From Mobilitalea torta (GTDB lineage: Bacteria > Bacillota > Clostridia > Lachnospirales > Lachnospiraceae), in contig NZ_JBNPXH010000003.1 of NCBI RefSeq assembly GCF_050433395.1, positions 248,001-312,000 on the forward strand: a stretch of 64,000 bases of DNA. Reading direction: 5' to 3'. The notes below the pieces were generated by a model, which saw only the letters and a program-made list of their open reading frames with translations, did no database searches and had not been told where the DNA came from. Of the stretch, positions 25,441 to 34,542 are shown piece after piece. Position numbers and translations under genes: made by a program. How positions within the stretch are numbered: the first letter of the stretch is position 1; every line of letters begins with the position of its first letter.

Positions 25441-26161
25441 AATATCAGTGGTAGGCATAGGGCCGGGAGCGGAAGAGATGATGACCCTTCAGGCACTCAG
25501 GGCGCTGGAGGAGAGCGAAGTCATCGTAGGCTACGGCGTATATCTGGAGCTGCTGGAGGAACGGTTCCGGGAGAAGGAGCTGCTGTCCACTCCGATGAAA
25601 AAGGAAATCGAGCGTTGCAGAATGTGCTTTGAAGAGGCGGAGAAAGGCAAGAAGGTTGCCATGGTCTGCAGCGGAGACGCGGGTGTATATGGGATGGCCT
25701 CTCTGATGTATGAAATCGGAAGGGAGCATCCGGACTGTGAGCTGGAGATAATTCCGGGGATCACGGCTGCCAACAGCGGGGCAGCCTGCCTTGGGGCTCC
25801 GCTGAATCATGATTATGCCGTAATCAGCCTCAGTGATTTACTGACACCCTGGGAGCTGATTGAGCAGAGGCTGAGAGCGGCGGCCCAGGGGGATTTCTGT
25901 ATCGCACTTTATAACCCCTCCAGCCATAAGAGGGCGGATTATCTGCAAAAAGCCTGCGATATCCTGCTGGAGAGAATCGAGGAGAGCAGAGTCTGCGGCT
26001 ATGTGGAGAAGATAGGAAGAGCCGGAACAAGGAGCGTTACCTGTACGTTAAAGGAGTTGAGAGAACAACGGGTCAATATGTTTACCACAGTTTTTATCGG
26101 CAATTCACGGACCCTGCTCCAGGAAGGGAAGCTGGTAACACCGAGAGGATACCGCTTATGA
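25430..26161 (+). CDS. cbiH: Cobalt-precorrin-3 C17-methyltransferase (ring contraction)
   Basis: 243 residues. CbiH methylates C17 and drives ring contraction to cobalt-precorrin-4. VVGIGPGAEEMMTLQALRAL at the start, VCSGDAGVYGMASLMYE, and PGITAANSGAACLGAPLNHDYAVISLSDLLTPW are the defining CbiH/CobJ blocks, with FCIALYNPSSHKR later. ATG 25430 is nine bases behind GGAGGG (25415-25420); TTG 25427 is less likely. Overlaps cbiG by 11 bp and the next gene by 4 bp. Confidence 0.95.
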   Translation: MKYKISVVGIGPGAEEMMTLQALRALEESEVIVGYGVYLELLEERFREKELLSTPMKKEIERCRMCFEEAEKGKKVAMVCSGDAGVYGMASLMYEIGREHPDCELEIIPGITAANSGAACLGAPLNHDYAVISLSDLLTPWELIEQRLRAAAQGDFCIALYNPSSHKRADYLQKACDILLERIEESRVCGYVEKIGRAGTRSVTCTLKELREQRVNMFTTVFIGNSRTLLQEGKLVTPRGYRL

Positions 26162-28281
26162 AGCAGATACTTATCTTTGGAGGAACCACTGAGGGCCGGA
26201 GTCTGGCGGAATATCTCACCGGCCGGGGCATCGGCTGTACGGTCTGTGTTGCGACGGACTACGGCAGACAGGTGATGGAAGAGAAGCAGGGGCCGCATGG
26301 AGGCGGGCAAAGCCTGATCCTTCATCAAGGCAGGATGACAGCGGAGGAGATGAAGGAGTTTATTGCAGCGGAGGATTATCTGGCGGTAGTAGATGCGACC
26401 CATCCCTTTGCCGCTGTGGTTTCGGAAAATATCAAAGAAAGCCTGAAGGGCAGCCGGATACCCTATCTGCGTCTGAGCAGGGATACGAAGAAGCAGCGAA
26501 TCAGACAGGAGGAGATCACCGGCTATTCCGGTCATGAGGAATGTGTCCGGGCACTAAAGAAAACCAGGGGCAATATCCTCCTGACCACCGGCAGCAAGGA
26601 GCTGGCGGTATATGCGGGGGAGGAGGAGCTTCGAGCCAGGCTGTATGTAAGAGTGCTGCCGGGAGTGGAAAGCATCCTGGCCTGTCAGGGGCAGGGACTT
26701 GCCGGGAAACAGATTATTGCCATGCAGGGGCCGTTTTCCAGGGAGATGAATGAGGCCATGCTCCGCCAGTTCGATATCCGCTATTTGGTCACCAAGGAAA
26801 GCGGAAGCACCGGTGGCTTTGAAGAGAAGCTGGAGGCCGCCGGACGTACCGGGACACAGGTCATGATCATTGGCAATCCGGAGAAGGAGCCGGGTTATAC
26901 CATGGAGGAGGTCTGCCGGGAATTAGAGAGGCTGACCGGCATTGCTCCTGAGAAAAAGCAGACCTGGCAGATATCCCTGATTGGTATGGGAATGGGAAGT
27001 TCGGCTCTGCTGACCGGGGAAGCCTGGCAGGCAATTGACGAGGCGGAGGTAATATTCGGCGCAGAGCGGCTTTTGGAAGACCTTCCAAGGCAGGTGCGGA
27101 CTTACCCCTATTATCTGGCCGGAGACATTATCCCCTGTTTGAAGGAAATAGAGAAGAAAACAGCAGGAAGAAAAGGCCCCGGCTGTGGCTGTATCGGCCG
27201 GGCGGTGATTCTTTTCTCCGGCGACACCGGCTTTTACAGCGGAGCCCAGAAGCTCTATGAGGCGCTGCAACAGGAAATCGCCGGGGGAGAACTGCAGGCG
27301 GAGGTAAGAATCTGTCCGGGTATTTCCTCCCTTTCCTATCTTTGCGCAAGGGCGGGGATGAGCTGGCAGGATGCCAGGATATTGAGCATCCATGGCAGAA
27401 GTGCAGATGTTCCCAGGGCGGTGAGGTCAAACAGGAAATCCTTTCTTCTCGTATCCGGTTTGGAAGATATGAGGCGTCTCGGCGCGGAGCTTTTGGAAGC
27501 GGGGCTGGACGAGGTAAGGATCATAGCAGGATATCAGCTCTCTTATCCGGAGGAGCAGCTTCTGGAATTGCACCCGGAGGATTTAGAGAAGCTGGAGGAG
27601 CAGGGGCTGTATTCCTGCCTGCTTCTTAATGAGAGGGTGCAGAAAAGAACTTTGACTCATGGGCGGCCGGACAGCGCATTTCTGCGGGACAAGGTACCTA
27701 TGACCAAGGAGGAGATAAGGGAGGTATCCATCTGCAAGCTCCGTTTGTATGAGGAGGCTGTTCTCTACGATATTGGGAGCGGTACGGGCTCCATTGCAGT
27801 CGAAAGCGCGGAATTGTCCGATACCGTCCAGGTCTATGCCATTGAGAAGAAGGAAGAAGCCGCCTGTCTGCTGGAACAAAATCAGGAGCATTTTGGTCTG
27901 CGCAATATCCGGGTGATCCGGGGGGAGGCGCCGGAGGTTCTGAAGGAACTGCCGCCTCCGACCCATGTCTTTATCGGCGGAAGCAGCGGCAATCTGAGGG
28001 GCATATTAGATGAGCTTTACCGGAAGAATCCGACGGCCCGTGTCGTAATCAATGCGGTTACGCTGGAAACCATCAGTGAGATTACCTTCATTTTGAAGGA
28101 CCTTCCGGCGGAGCAGGAGGAGATTGTTCAGATCCAGGCCAGCAGGGCCAGAACGGCGGGAAGCTATCATATGATGCTGGCGGAGAATCCGGTCTATATT
28201 GTATCCTTTGATTTTACACCGGGCTTTGTCCGCCCCATTGACGGCGGAACAGGGCTGGAGCAGGAGAGGAGAGAGGGATGA
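26158..28281 (+). CDS. cbiJET: Three-domain fusion: cobalt-precorrin-6A reductase, C5-methyltransferase, C15-methyltransferase/decarboxylase
   Basis: 707 residues with three complete enzymes. Residues about 1-260 are CbiJ/CobK, the NAD(P)H-dependent reductase: ILIFGGTTEGRSLAEYL, VDATHPFAAVVSENI, LTTGSKELAVY and LVTKESGSTGGFEEKLEA. Residues about 268-490 are CbiE, the C5 methyltransferase: SLIGMGMGSSALLTGEAWQ, FSGDTGFYSGAQKLYEAL, CPGISSLSYLCARAGMSWQD. Residues about 505-695 are CbiT, the C15 methyltransferase that also decarboxylates: RDKVPMTKEEIREVSICKL, YDIGSGTGSIAVESA (SAM motif I) and THVFIGGSSGNLRGILDE. CbiE-CbiT fusions are common (CobL-like); the extra N-terminal CbiJ would channel three consecutive steps. 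No frameshift or linker oddity seen. Confidence 0.93.
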   Translation: MKQILIFGGTTEGRSLAEYLTGRGIGCTVCVATDYGRQVMEEKQGPHGGGQSLILHQGRMTAEEMKEFIAAEDYLAVVDATHPFAAVVSENIKESLKGSRIPYLRLSRDTKKQRIRQEEITGYSGHEECVRALKKTRGNILLTTGSKELAVYAGEEELRARLYVRVLPGVESILACQGQGLAGKQIIAMQGPFSREMNEAMLRQFDIRYLVTKESGSTGGFEEKLEAAGRTGTQVMIIGNPEKEPGYTMEEVCRELERLTGIAPEKKQTWQISLIGMGMGSSALLTGEAWQAIDEAEVIFGAERLLEDLPRQVRTYPYYLAGDIIPCLKEIEKKTAGRKGPGCGCIGRAVILFSGDTGFYSGAQKLYEALQQEIAGGELQAEVRICPGISSLSYLCARAGMSWQDARILSIHGRSADVPRAVRSNRKSFLLVSGLEDMRRLGAELLEAGLDEVRIIAGYQLSYPEEQLLELHPEDLEKLEEQGLYSCLLLNERVQKRTLTHGRPDSAFLRDKVPMTKEEIREVSICKLRLYEEAVLYDIGSGTGSIAVESAELSDTVQVYAIEKKEEAACLLEQNQEHFGLRNIRVIRGEAPEVLKELPPPTHVFIGGSSGNLRGILDELYRKNPTARVVINAVTLETISEITFILKDLPAEQEEIVQIQASRARTAGSYHMMLAENPVYIVSFDFTPGFVRPIDGGTGLEQERREG

Positions 28282-29732
28282 AAGCACCTAGAATCATGAT
28301 GGCGGCGGTGGGCAGCGGAAGCGGTAAGACCCTTCTGACCTGCGCTCTCCTGCAGGCAATGACGGATTTGGGGAAGAGAACCGCAGCCTTTAAATGCGGC
28401 CCGGATTATATTGATCCCATGTTTCATCAAAGGGTGATCGGTGTACCCTCTAAAAACCTGGATACCTTCTTTACGGATGAGGAGACCACCCGCCTCCTGC
28501 TGCTGGAAGGGGCCAGAGGGAAGGATATCTCTGTTCTGGAAGGTGTCATGGGACTGTATGACGGCCTTGGGGGAATCAAGGAGGAGGCATCCTCCTATCA
28601 TATGGCTGCGGTGTCAGGCACCCCGATTCTGCTGGCGGTTGACGCCCATGGGATGGGAAGGTCGGTGATTCCGTTGATTGCAGGCTTCCTGCAGTATGAC
28701 AGGCAGCATTTAATTCAAGGAATAATCTTAAATAGGATCTCGAAACCATTTTATGAAACCATTAAGCCGGAGATCGAGGAGCAGCTGCCGGTCCAGGTGC
28801 TGGGGTATTTTCCGAAGCTGAACGGACTTCAGCTGGAGAGCAGACATCTTGGGCTGCTGCTGCCGGATGAAGTGAAGGATTTAAGGGAGCAGGTAAAGCA
28901 GGCAGGGGACACCTTCAGAGCCTGTATGGATATGGAGAAGATAGAAGCCATTGCCTCCCGGGCAGCTGAGCTGGAAATGGGTGCGGGATTGCTTCCTTTC
29001 CCTGTGAACGAATCAGGGGCAGAGGCAGACGCGGACGCATCGGACACAAATCTGTCCGAGGGGGCACCCTGCCGGAGAAAGTCCAATGCAGAGGAGCTTC
29101 GGATTGCCGTTGCAAGGGATGAAGCATTCTGTTTTTACTACGAAGACAATCTAAAATTGCTGGAACGAGGCGGAGCCAGGCTGGAATTCTTCTCCCCGCT
29201 GAGAGATAACAAGCTGCCGGATCATGTTCATGGATTTCTGCTGGGAGGCGGATACCCGGAGCTTTATGCCCGGGAGCTGTCGCAGAATACCGGCATGAAG
29301 GAGAGTCTATACCGGGCAATAGAAGGAGGGATGCCCTCTCTGGCGGAATGCGGGGGTTTTATGTATCTGCATGAGACCATGGAGAATCCCGATGGCAAGG
29401 CTTTTCCCATGGTAGGAGCGGTTAAGGGAAGCTGTCATTATACGGGGAAGCTGGTGCGCTTTGGATATATCAGCGTCATTGCAGATACCCGGACCTTCCT
29501 GGACTGCACCGGGATACGGGGGCATGAATTCCATTACTATGACAGCACGGATAACGGAACCTCCTGCATCGCACAGAAGCCGGTCTCCGGGAAGAACTGG
29601 AGATGTATCCATGCCGGAGAGAATCACTGGTGGGGCTTCCCTCATCTGTATTACTATTCCAATACGGAGTTTGTCCGTCGGTATTTAGAGAGGGTCAGAG
29701 CTTATGCACAAAACACATCACTTCAGCATTGA
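28278..29732 (+). CDS. cbiA: Cobyrinate a,c-diamide synthase
   Basis: 484 residues. It amidates the a and c carboxylates of cobyrinic acid with glutamine and ATP. N-terminal P-loop AAVGSGSGKTLL (about 8-19), FKCGPDYIDPMFH and EGVMGLYDGLGG are the ATPase-domain blocks. The C-terminal glutaminase domain has LLGGGYPELYARELS and the nucleophile motif LAECGGFMYLHE. Between the domains is an Ala/Asp/Glu-rich stretch (about 247-272) that looks like a flexible linker. Overlaps cbiJET by 4 bp and cbiQ by 29 bp. Confidence 0.96.
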   Translation: MKAPRIMMAAVGSGSGKTLLTCALLQAMTDLGKRTAAFKCGPDYIDPMFHQRVIGVPSKNLDTFFTDEETTRLLLLEGARGKDISVLEGVMGLYDGLGGIKEEASSYHMAAVSGTPILLAVDAHGMGRSVIPLIAGFLQYDRQHLIQGIILNRISKPFYETIKPEIEEQLPVQVLGYFPKLNGLQLESRHLGLLLPDEVKDLREQVKQAGDTFRACMDMEKIEAIASRAAELEMGAGLLPFPVNESGAEADADASDTNLSEGAPCRRKSNAEELRIAVARDEAFCFYYEDNLKLLERGGARLEFFSPLRDNKLPDHVHGFLLGGGYPELYARELSQNTGMKESLYRAIEGGMPSLAECGGFMYLHETMENPDGKAFPMVGAVKGSCHYTGKLVRFGYISVIADTRTFLDCTGIRGHEFHYYDSTDNGTSCIAQKPVSGKNWRCIHAGENHWWGFPHLYYYSNTEFVRRYLERVRAYAQNTSLQH

Positions 29733-30492
29733 CTATTATGCCTATCGTTCGGGCCTGGGATACTGGAATACGGATTATAAAGCAGCCTTTTCCGTCGCTG
29801 CACTGATTATCGTCATCGCAGCGGACAATCTGGGGATATCAGCCGTGACCATATTATTTATGCTGTTTCTCAGTGTTGGAATCGGGAAGCTTCCCCTGGG
29901 GGAATATCTGCGGATGCTGCGGCTTCCTGCCGCCTTCCTCCTTCTGGGGGCTGTGGCAATTCTGATACAGGTGGGAAGGGGAGAGGGCAGTTTATTTTCT
30001 ATTCCTTTCTTTGGAACAAAGCTGTTTCTCACAAAGGAGAGCCTGTACCTGGCCGGAAGGGTGGTGCTAAAAGCATTTGCGGCGGTCAGCGCCTTTTACA
30101 TGCTGACGCTTTCCACTCCCATGGGAGAGATTATCTCCGTTTTCCGAAAGCTCCGTGTACCCAATGTGATATTGGAGCTGATGCATCTGATCTACCGGTA
30201 TATCTTTGTTCTGTCGGATATCAATCAGAAGCAGAAGGAGGCGGCCGGCTCAAGACTGGGTTACAGCAGCCTGAGAACCTCCTTCCGCACCTTCGGCGCC
30301 GAATTGGCGAACCTTCTGGTGCTTTCCCTTAGAAGGGCGGAGCTGCACTATGATGCCATGGAGTCCAGGGGCTATGAGGGCAGCTGTCTCTTCTGGGAGG
30401 AAAAACGGCCGCTTAAGAAAGGGCAGTTGGTTTACGGTATTATTTATATTGTGATGCTGGCGATAATAGCTGCCGTAAGGAGGTGGTATTAA
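29704..30492 (+). CDS. cbiQ: Cobalt ECF transporter transmembrane subunit
   Basis: 262 residues, T-component that couples the ATPase CbiO to the substrate-specific CbiMN. The early DYYAYRSGLGYWN is typical of CbiQ, hydrophobic helices follow, and the ATPase-contact helices carry AAGSRLGYSSLRTSFR and the MESRGYEG signature near the C-terminus. Begins inside cbiA and ends overlapping the cbiO start (TAATG). Confidence 0.93.
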   Translation: MHKTHHFSIDYYAYRSGLGYWNTDYKAAFSVAALIIVIAADNLGISAVTILFMLFLSVGIGKLPLGEYLRMLRLPAAFLLLGAVAILIQVGRGEGSLFSIPFFGTKLFLTKESLYLAGRVVLKAFAAVSAFYMLTLSTPMGEIISVFRKLRVPNVILELMHLIYRYIFVLSDINQKQKEAAGSRLGYSSLRTSFRTFGAELANLLVLSLRRAELHYDAMESRGYEGSCLFWEEKRPLKKGQLVYGIIYIVMLAIIAAVRRWY

Positions 30493-31367
30493 TGAAGGAG
30501 AAGCTTTTGGAGGTAAAGAATCTGAGCTTTACCTATGACGGAGACCGGACGGCATTAAAGGATGTCAGTATAACGATCTTCCGGCAGGAAAAAATAGCTG
30601 TGCTGGGTGCCAACGGAGCAGGAAAATCCACCTTCTTTCTGAATTTGAACGGGGTCCGGGAGCCTGCCGGGGGCGAGATTTATTATCGGGGCGAGGCTAT
30701 TGGCAGAAAGAATAAAAACAAGCTGCGGCGGAAGGTGGGTATTATATTTCAGGATCCGGACCATCAGATGATTGCTTCCACAGTAAAAGCAGAGGTGGCT
30801 TTCGGTCCCTTGAACATGGGGCTTCCAAGAGAGGAAACAGAGCGGAGGACTATGGATGCCATTCGAACCATGGGACTGGAGGAATATCTGCTGCGCCCCC
30901 CGCATTATCTCAGCGGCGGGGAGAAGAAAAGAGTCAGCATTGCGGATATTCTGGCGATGGATTCAGAGATCATGATTTTCGACGAGCCTACGGCATCCCT
31001 GGATCCGGCTAATGCCGGTATGCTGGAGAAGGTTCTGGACCAGATCGGGCTGGAGGGAAAGACCATACTCTTGTCCACCCACGATGTGGATTTTGCCTAT
31101 CGCTTTGCAGACCGGATTCTGGTCTTTCATGAAGGATGTCTTATCGGTGACGGCACGCCGGAGGACATTTTCAGGGAAGAAGAATTGCTGAAAACAGCCC
31201 ATTTAAAGAAACCGGTTTTGATGGAGGTCCATGCCTTACTGGTGAGGAACGGACTGCTGCCAGAGCAGGAAATCTCTTCTGAGCGCAGCACGGGCAAGGA
31301 GGTTGGCTGCCCCAGATCCCTTGAGGAACTGGAAGAGCTTTTGAAAAATAATTATTTCAGTCATTAG
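30492..31367 (+). CDS. cbiO: Cobalt ECF transporter ATPase
   Basis: 291 residues from ATG 30492, seven bases behind AAGGAGGT; in-frame GTG 30483 overlaps that site. Walker A is LGANGAGKSTFF, Q-loop FQDPDHQM, signature LSGGEKKRVSIA, Walker B MIFDEPTASLD and H-loop STHDVDF. The QDPDHQ sequence is typical of ECF ATPases. It powers cobalt uptake for the operon's corrin ring insertion step. Confidence 0.95.
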   Translation: MKEKLLEVKNLSFTYDGDRTALKDVSITIFRQEKIAVLGANGAGKSTFFLNLNGVREPAGGEIYYRGEAIGRKNKNKLRRKVGIIFQDPDHQMIASTVKAEVAFGPLNMGLPREETERRTMDAIRTMGLEEYLLRPPHYLSGGEKKRVSIADILAMDSEIMIFDEPTASLDPANAGMLEKVLDQIGLEGKTILLSTHDVDFAYRFADRILVFHEGCLIGDGTPEDIFREEELLKTAHLKKPVLMEVHALLVRNGLLPEQEISSERSTGKEVGCPRSLEELEELLKNNYFSH

Positions 31368-31448
31368 GCGGTTGCGAAGCTCCGGAAAAAGGGATTTCGC
31401 AGCTGCTTGAGGAAAATAGATAATAATAGGAAAGTGAGGAAAGGTAAC

Positions 31449-32198
31449 ATGACTAGGAAACAAAAAAAGATGATTGCAGCACTTGCAATCCTGTCGGCAG
31501 CCGCCGGTATTTATCCGGTAGCCGGCGCAATGCACATTATGGAGGGGTATCTGTCACCGCAATATTGCATTGCCTGGGGGGTATTATGCATTCCCTTTAT
31601 CGTGGCAGGCTATCTGGCGATTAAGAAGAGGCTGACGGAGAGCAGAAGAAATATCACACTGCTGGCCATGGCGGGAGCATTTATCTTTGTGATATCCTCT
31701 TTGAAAATCCCTTCGGTTACGGGAAGCTGTTCCCATATGACCGGAACCGGCCTGGGGGCAATCCTCTTTGGACCGGCAACTGTCAGCATTCTGGGTATCA
31801 TCGTACTTCTGTTCCAGGCGATTCTTCTGGCCCATGGCGGGTTGACCACCCTAGGTGCAAACACCTTCTCCATGGCTATCGCAGGACCCTTTGTAAGCTA
31901 TGGAATATTCAAGCTGTGCAAGCTGGCGAAAATAAACCGCTATGCCGCTGTTTTCCTTGCGGCATCGCTGGGAGATCTCTTTACTTATTGTGTGACAAGC
32001 TTCCAGCTTGCCATAAGCTATCCGTCCCAGGAGGGCGGCGTTCTGGCATCGGCAGGAAAGTTCCTGGGAGTATTTGCTCCGACCCAGCTTCCTCTGGCTA
32101 TTCTGGAGGGAATTCTGACGGTTTTGGTTATCATGGCTTTGGAAGCTTATGCACAGCCGGAACTGGGCATGCTGAATTACAATAAGGAGGTAAAGTAG
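31449..32198 (+). CDS. cbiM: Cobalt ECF transporter substrate-specific subunit
   Basis: 249 residues from ATG 31449 behind AGGAAAGG. A cleavable signal-like segment ends before AMHIMEGYLSP. In CbiM/NikM the mature N-terminal Met-His chelates the metal, so processing before MHIMEG is expected. Further blocks are SLKIPSVTGSCSHMTGTGLGAI and LFQAILLAHGGLTTLGANTFSM, both typical. Gene order here is Q-O-M-N rather than the usual M-N-Q-O. Confidence 0.95.
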   Translation: MTRKQKKMIAALAILSAAAGIYPVAGAMHIMEGYLSPQYCIAWGVLCIPFIVAGYLAIKKRLTESRRNITLLAMAGAFIFVISSLKIPSVTGSCSHMTGTGLGAILFGPATVSILGIIVLLFQAILLAHGGLTTLGANTFSMAIAGPFVSYGIFKLCKLAKINRYAAVFLAASLGDLFTYCVTSFQLAISYPSQEGGVLASAGKFLGVFAPTQLPLAILEGILTVLVIMALEAYAQPELGMLNYNKEVK

Positions 32199-32199
32199 G

Positions 32200-32517
32200 A
32201 TGAGTAAGACGAAGAGAACCGTTATCATATTGCTGATCGCGGCAGCCCTGATTGCGCTGGTGCCGCTATTTGCCTTAAAGGGTGCGGAGTTTGGAGGCTC
32301 CGATGATGCCGGCAGCGTGATGATCGAAGAAATTACCGGCAGCTATGAGCCGTGGTTTACGCCTGTTTTGGAAACCATGATCAACGGCGAGCTTCCGGGA
32401 GAGGTGGAGAGCCTTTTCTTCTGTCTTCAAACCGGAATTGGCGTGGGAATCATTGCCTTTCTCATGGGACGTCTGGTGGAACGTAAAAAATGGACGGGTA
32501 CGAAGGAAAAGGCATAG
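32200..32517 (+). CDS. cbiN: Cobalt transporter small subunit
   Basis: 105 residues with two membrane helices (about 8-25 and 75-93), an external loop containing FGGSDDAGSVMIEEI and the YEPWFTPV motif typical of CbiN. CbiN assists metal insertion into CbiM. It starts one base after the cbiM stop, with AAGGAGGT in the last cbiM codons. Confidence 0.92.
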   Translation: MSKTKRTVIILLIAAALIALVPLFALKGAEFGGSDDAGSVMIEEITGSYEPWFTPVLETMINGELPGEVESLFFCLQTGIGVGIIAFLMGRLVERKKWTGTKEKA

Positions 32518-32561
32518 GATATAAAGCATAAAGCGGTACTGAGCCAGCAAAGGAGAGCAAG

Positions 32562-33341
32562 ATGAAAAAGGGAATTTTGATGGTAAGCTTTGGTACGACC
32601 TACCGGGATACCAGAGAGAAGAATATAGAGAGGCTGGCAGAGGCAGTGCGGGAGAACTTCCCGCACTGGAAGCTTTATCAGGCTTACTCCAGCCAGAGGG
32701 TAAGGAACGTACTGGAGAAAAGAGATCATATCCGGATTCCGGGAATTCAGGAAGCATTGCTGGAGATGCTTCAGGAAGAAATCACGCATGTGGCGGTTCT
32801 TCCTACCCATGTTATGGATGGTATTGAGAATAACAAAATGAAACATGCCGTCGAAGAGGTTCGTACTCTGTTCACCGAGGTGAAGATTGCGGGAGCACTC
32901 CTTGGAGGGGAAGCGGATATTAAACTGGTTGCCGGAGCGATCTGGGAGGAGATAAAAGAGATAGCCGGAGATGACCCGGTGGTATTCATGGGCCATGGCT
33001 CCGCACATGAAGCAGATCAGTGTTATGCAGAACTGGAGACGGCCCTGCGAAGCAGTTCCGGGAGGGAGCTCTATATTGCAACTGTGGAGGGTGCGGTCAA
33101 CATTGCTTCTGTGATAGAACGGCTGGCTGCGGAGCAGAAAGGAAAGGGACGTATTCTGCTGCTTCCCCTGATGTTGGTGGCGGGGGACCATGCCATTCAT
33201 GATATGGCGGGGGAGGAAGCTTCCTTTGCATCGGAATTAAAGGCCGCAGGTTATGAACCGGAATGCATACTGAAAGGTATGGGGGAATATGAAGGGATTC
33301 GTGAAATCTATATAGAGCACTTGAGAAAAGTGATAGATTGA
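32562..33341 (+). CDS. cbiK: Anaerobic sirohydrochlorin cobaltochelatase
   Basis: 259 residues, inserts Co(II) into sirohydrochlorin, the first committed step of the cobalt-early route. KGILMVSFGTTYRDTREKNI at the start, the catalytic His145 in MGHGSAHEAD (same number as the active-site His I recall for the Salmonella enzyme), and the second metal-binding His in AGDHAIHDMAG (His210). No signal peptide, so cytoplasmic, unlike periplasmic CbiK variants. It follows the cobalt importer genes, which fits its metal need. Confidence 0.95.
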   Translation: MKKGILMVSFGTTYRDTREKNIERLAEAVRENFPHWKLYQAYSSQRVRNVLEKRDHIRIPGIQEALLEMLQEEITHVAVLPTHVMDGIENNKMKHAVEEVRTLFTEVKIAGALLGGEADIKLVAGAIWEEIKEIAGDDPVVFMGHGSAHEADQCYAELETALRSSSGRELYIATVEGAVNIASVIERLAAEQKGKGRILLLPLMLVAGDHAIHDMAGEEASFASELKAAGYEPECILKGMGEYEGIREIYIEHLRKVID

Positions 33342-33399
33342 GAGATAATAGAACAGGAATGGATCAGAGAGTAAGACCAAAGGTAAGATAGGAAATTGA

Positions 33400-34524
33400 T
33401 TGGAGATAGAGATGGATAGAGGCAGAAGAACAGACAGATGCAGGAGACCGGAGTTAAACAGAAGAACAGATGGAGACAGAGTAAATCAGGATAGAACAGA
33501 TCAGGACAGAGTAGATCAAGACAGGATAAATCAAGATAGAGCAGATCAGTATAGAATAGGTCAAAATAGAACCGGTCGAAGCAGGGGGCGGTCTTTTGCT
33601 ACGGCATTCTGTCTGACTGCAATCTTAAGTCTGCTATGTGCCTGTCATAGAGGAGAAATTCTCAGAGAACCGGAACCGGATGAAACATACGATGCCGTTA
33701 CCTTTACAGATGACCTGGGCTATACCGTAACCGTCGCATCCCCGGAGAAAACAGCGGTTTTATCCGGAAGCTATGCGGATATGTGGCAGCTGGCGGGAGG
33801 GAAGATCGCCGCGGTGACCCAGGATGCGGCAGATACCATTGAAATAACAGAGGACATGGTGAATCTGGGAGATTTGAAGAAACCCGGCATCGAGACAATG
33901 ATTGCGGAAGAGATTGACTTTGTGATTCTCTCCAGCATCATTGCAGAGCATGTGGCTCTGCGGGACAAGCTGGAAGCGGCGGGAATCACCACCGCTTATT
34001 TCGAGGTGGAGAGCTTCGGGGATTATGCCGATATGATGAGCATCCTTACAGAGATTACAGGAAGAAGAGATCTCTACGAGGAAAATGTCACGGCCCTGAG
34101 AACGAAAATTGATGCCCAGATTGCCAGAGCAGACGGGAGCAATCCCAGGATATTGCTGTTAAGAGCATATTCCGGCGGAGTAAAATCCCGGGACAGCTCC
34201 AGCATGACCGGACAGATGCTGAAGGATCTGGGCAGTATCAATATTGCGGACAGTGAAAAGGGGCTGCTGGAGAATCTGAGCATGGAAGCGATCATTGCAG
34301 AGGACCCGGATTTTATCTTTGTAACGACGATGGGAGAATCTCAGGAAGCTGCCCTTAGGATGGTGGAGGAGCTGCTGATCTCCAACCCGGCCTGGAGCGG
34401 GTTGAAAGCGATTCGGGACAATCATTATTATGTCCTTCCCAAGGAGCTGTTTCATATCAAGCCCAATGATCGCTGGGCAGAGAGCTATCAGATTCTGGCG
34501 GATTATCTGTATGGAGGAGAATAG
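33400..34524 (+). CDS. BtuF/FepB-like periplasmic-binding lipoprotein with repeat-encoded N-terminal extension
   Basis: 374 residues. The core (from about 95) is a class III helical-backbone binding protein: FTDDLGYTVTVASPEKTAVL, SYADMWQLAGG, IVTMIAEEIDFVILSS-like sequence, NPAWSGLKAIRDNHYYVLP. With the permease and ATPase downstream it would import a corrinoid (BtuF role) or a metal complex; neighbours favour corrinoid. The signal peptide is odd: the hydrophobic core and lipobox LCAC (Cys82) come after about 65 Arg/Asp/Gln-rich residues made of five-residue repeats. No start codon lies between the repeats and the hydrophobic core, so the long basic leader seems real. TTG 33400 or ATG 33412 are the possible starts. 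Confidence 0.8.
   Translation: MEIEMDRGRRTDRCRRPELNRRTDGDRVNQDRTDQDRVDQDRINQDRADQYRIGQNRTGRSRGRSFATAFCLTAILSLLCACHRGEILREPEPDETYDAVTFTDDLGYTVTVASPEKTAVLSGSYADMWQLAGGKIAAVTQDAADTIEITEDMVNLGDLKKPGIETMIAEEIDFVILSSIIAEHVALRDKLEAAGITTAYFEVESFGDYADMMSILTEITGRRDLYEENVTALRTKIDAQIARADGSNPRILLLRAYSGGVKSRDSSSMTGQMLKDLGSINIADSEKGLLENLSMEAIIAEDPDFIFVTTMGESQEAALRMVEELLISNPAWSGLKAIRDNHYYVLPKELFHIKPNDRWAESYQILADYLYGGE
33466..33570 (+). repeat. Seven 15-bp units before the signal peptide of the BtuF-like protein
   Basis: Seven 15-bp units near ACAGATCAGGACAGA encode TDGDR, VNQDR, TDQDR, VDQDR, INQDR, ADQYR and IGQNR. Units 2-5 are most similar; the purine-rich character continues upstream into the gap after cbiK. 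Confidence 0.9.
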
Positions 34525-34542
34525 GGTACGGAGGTGGATTGG

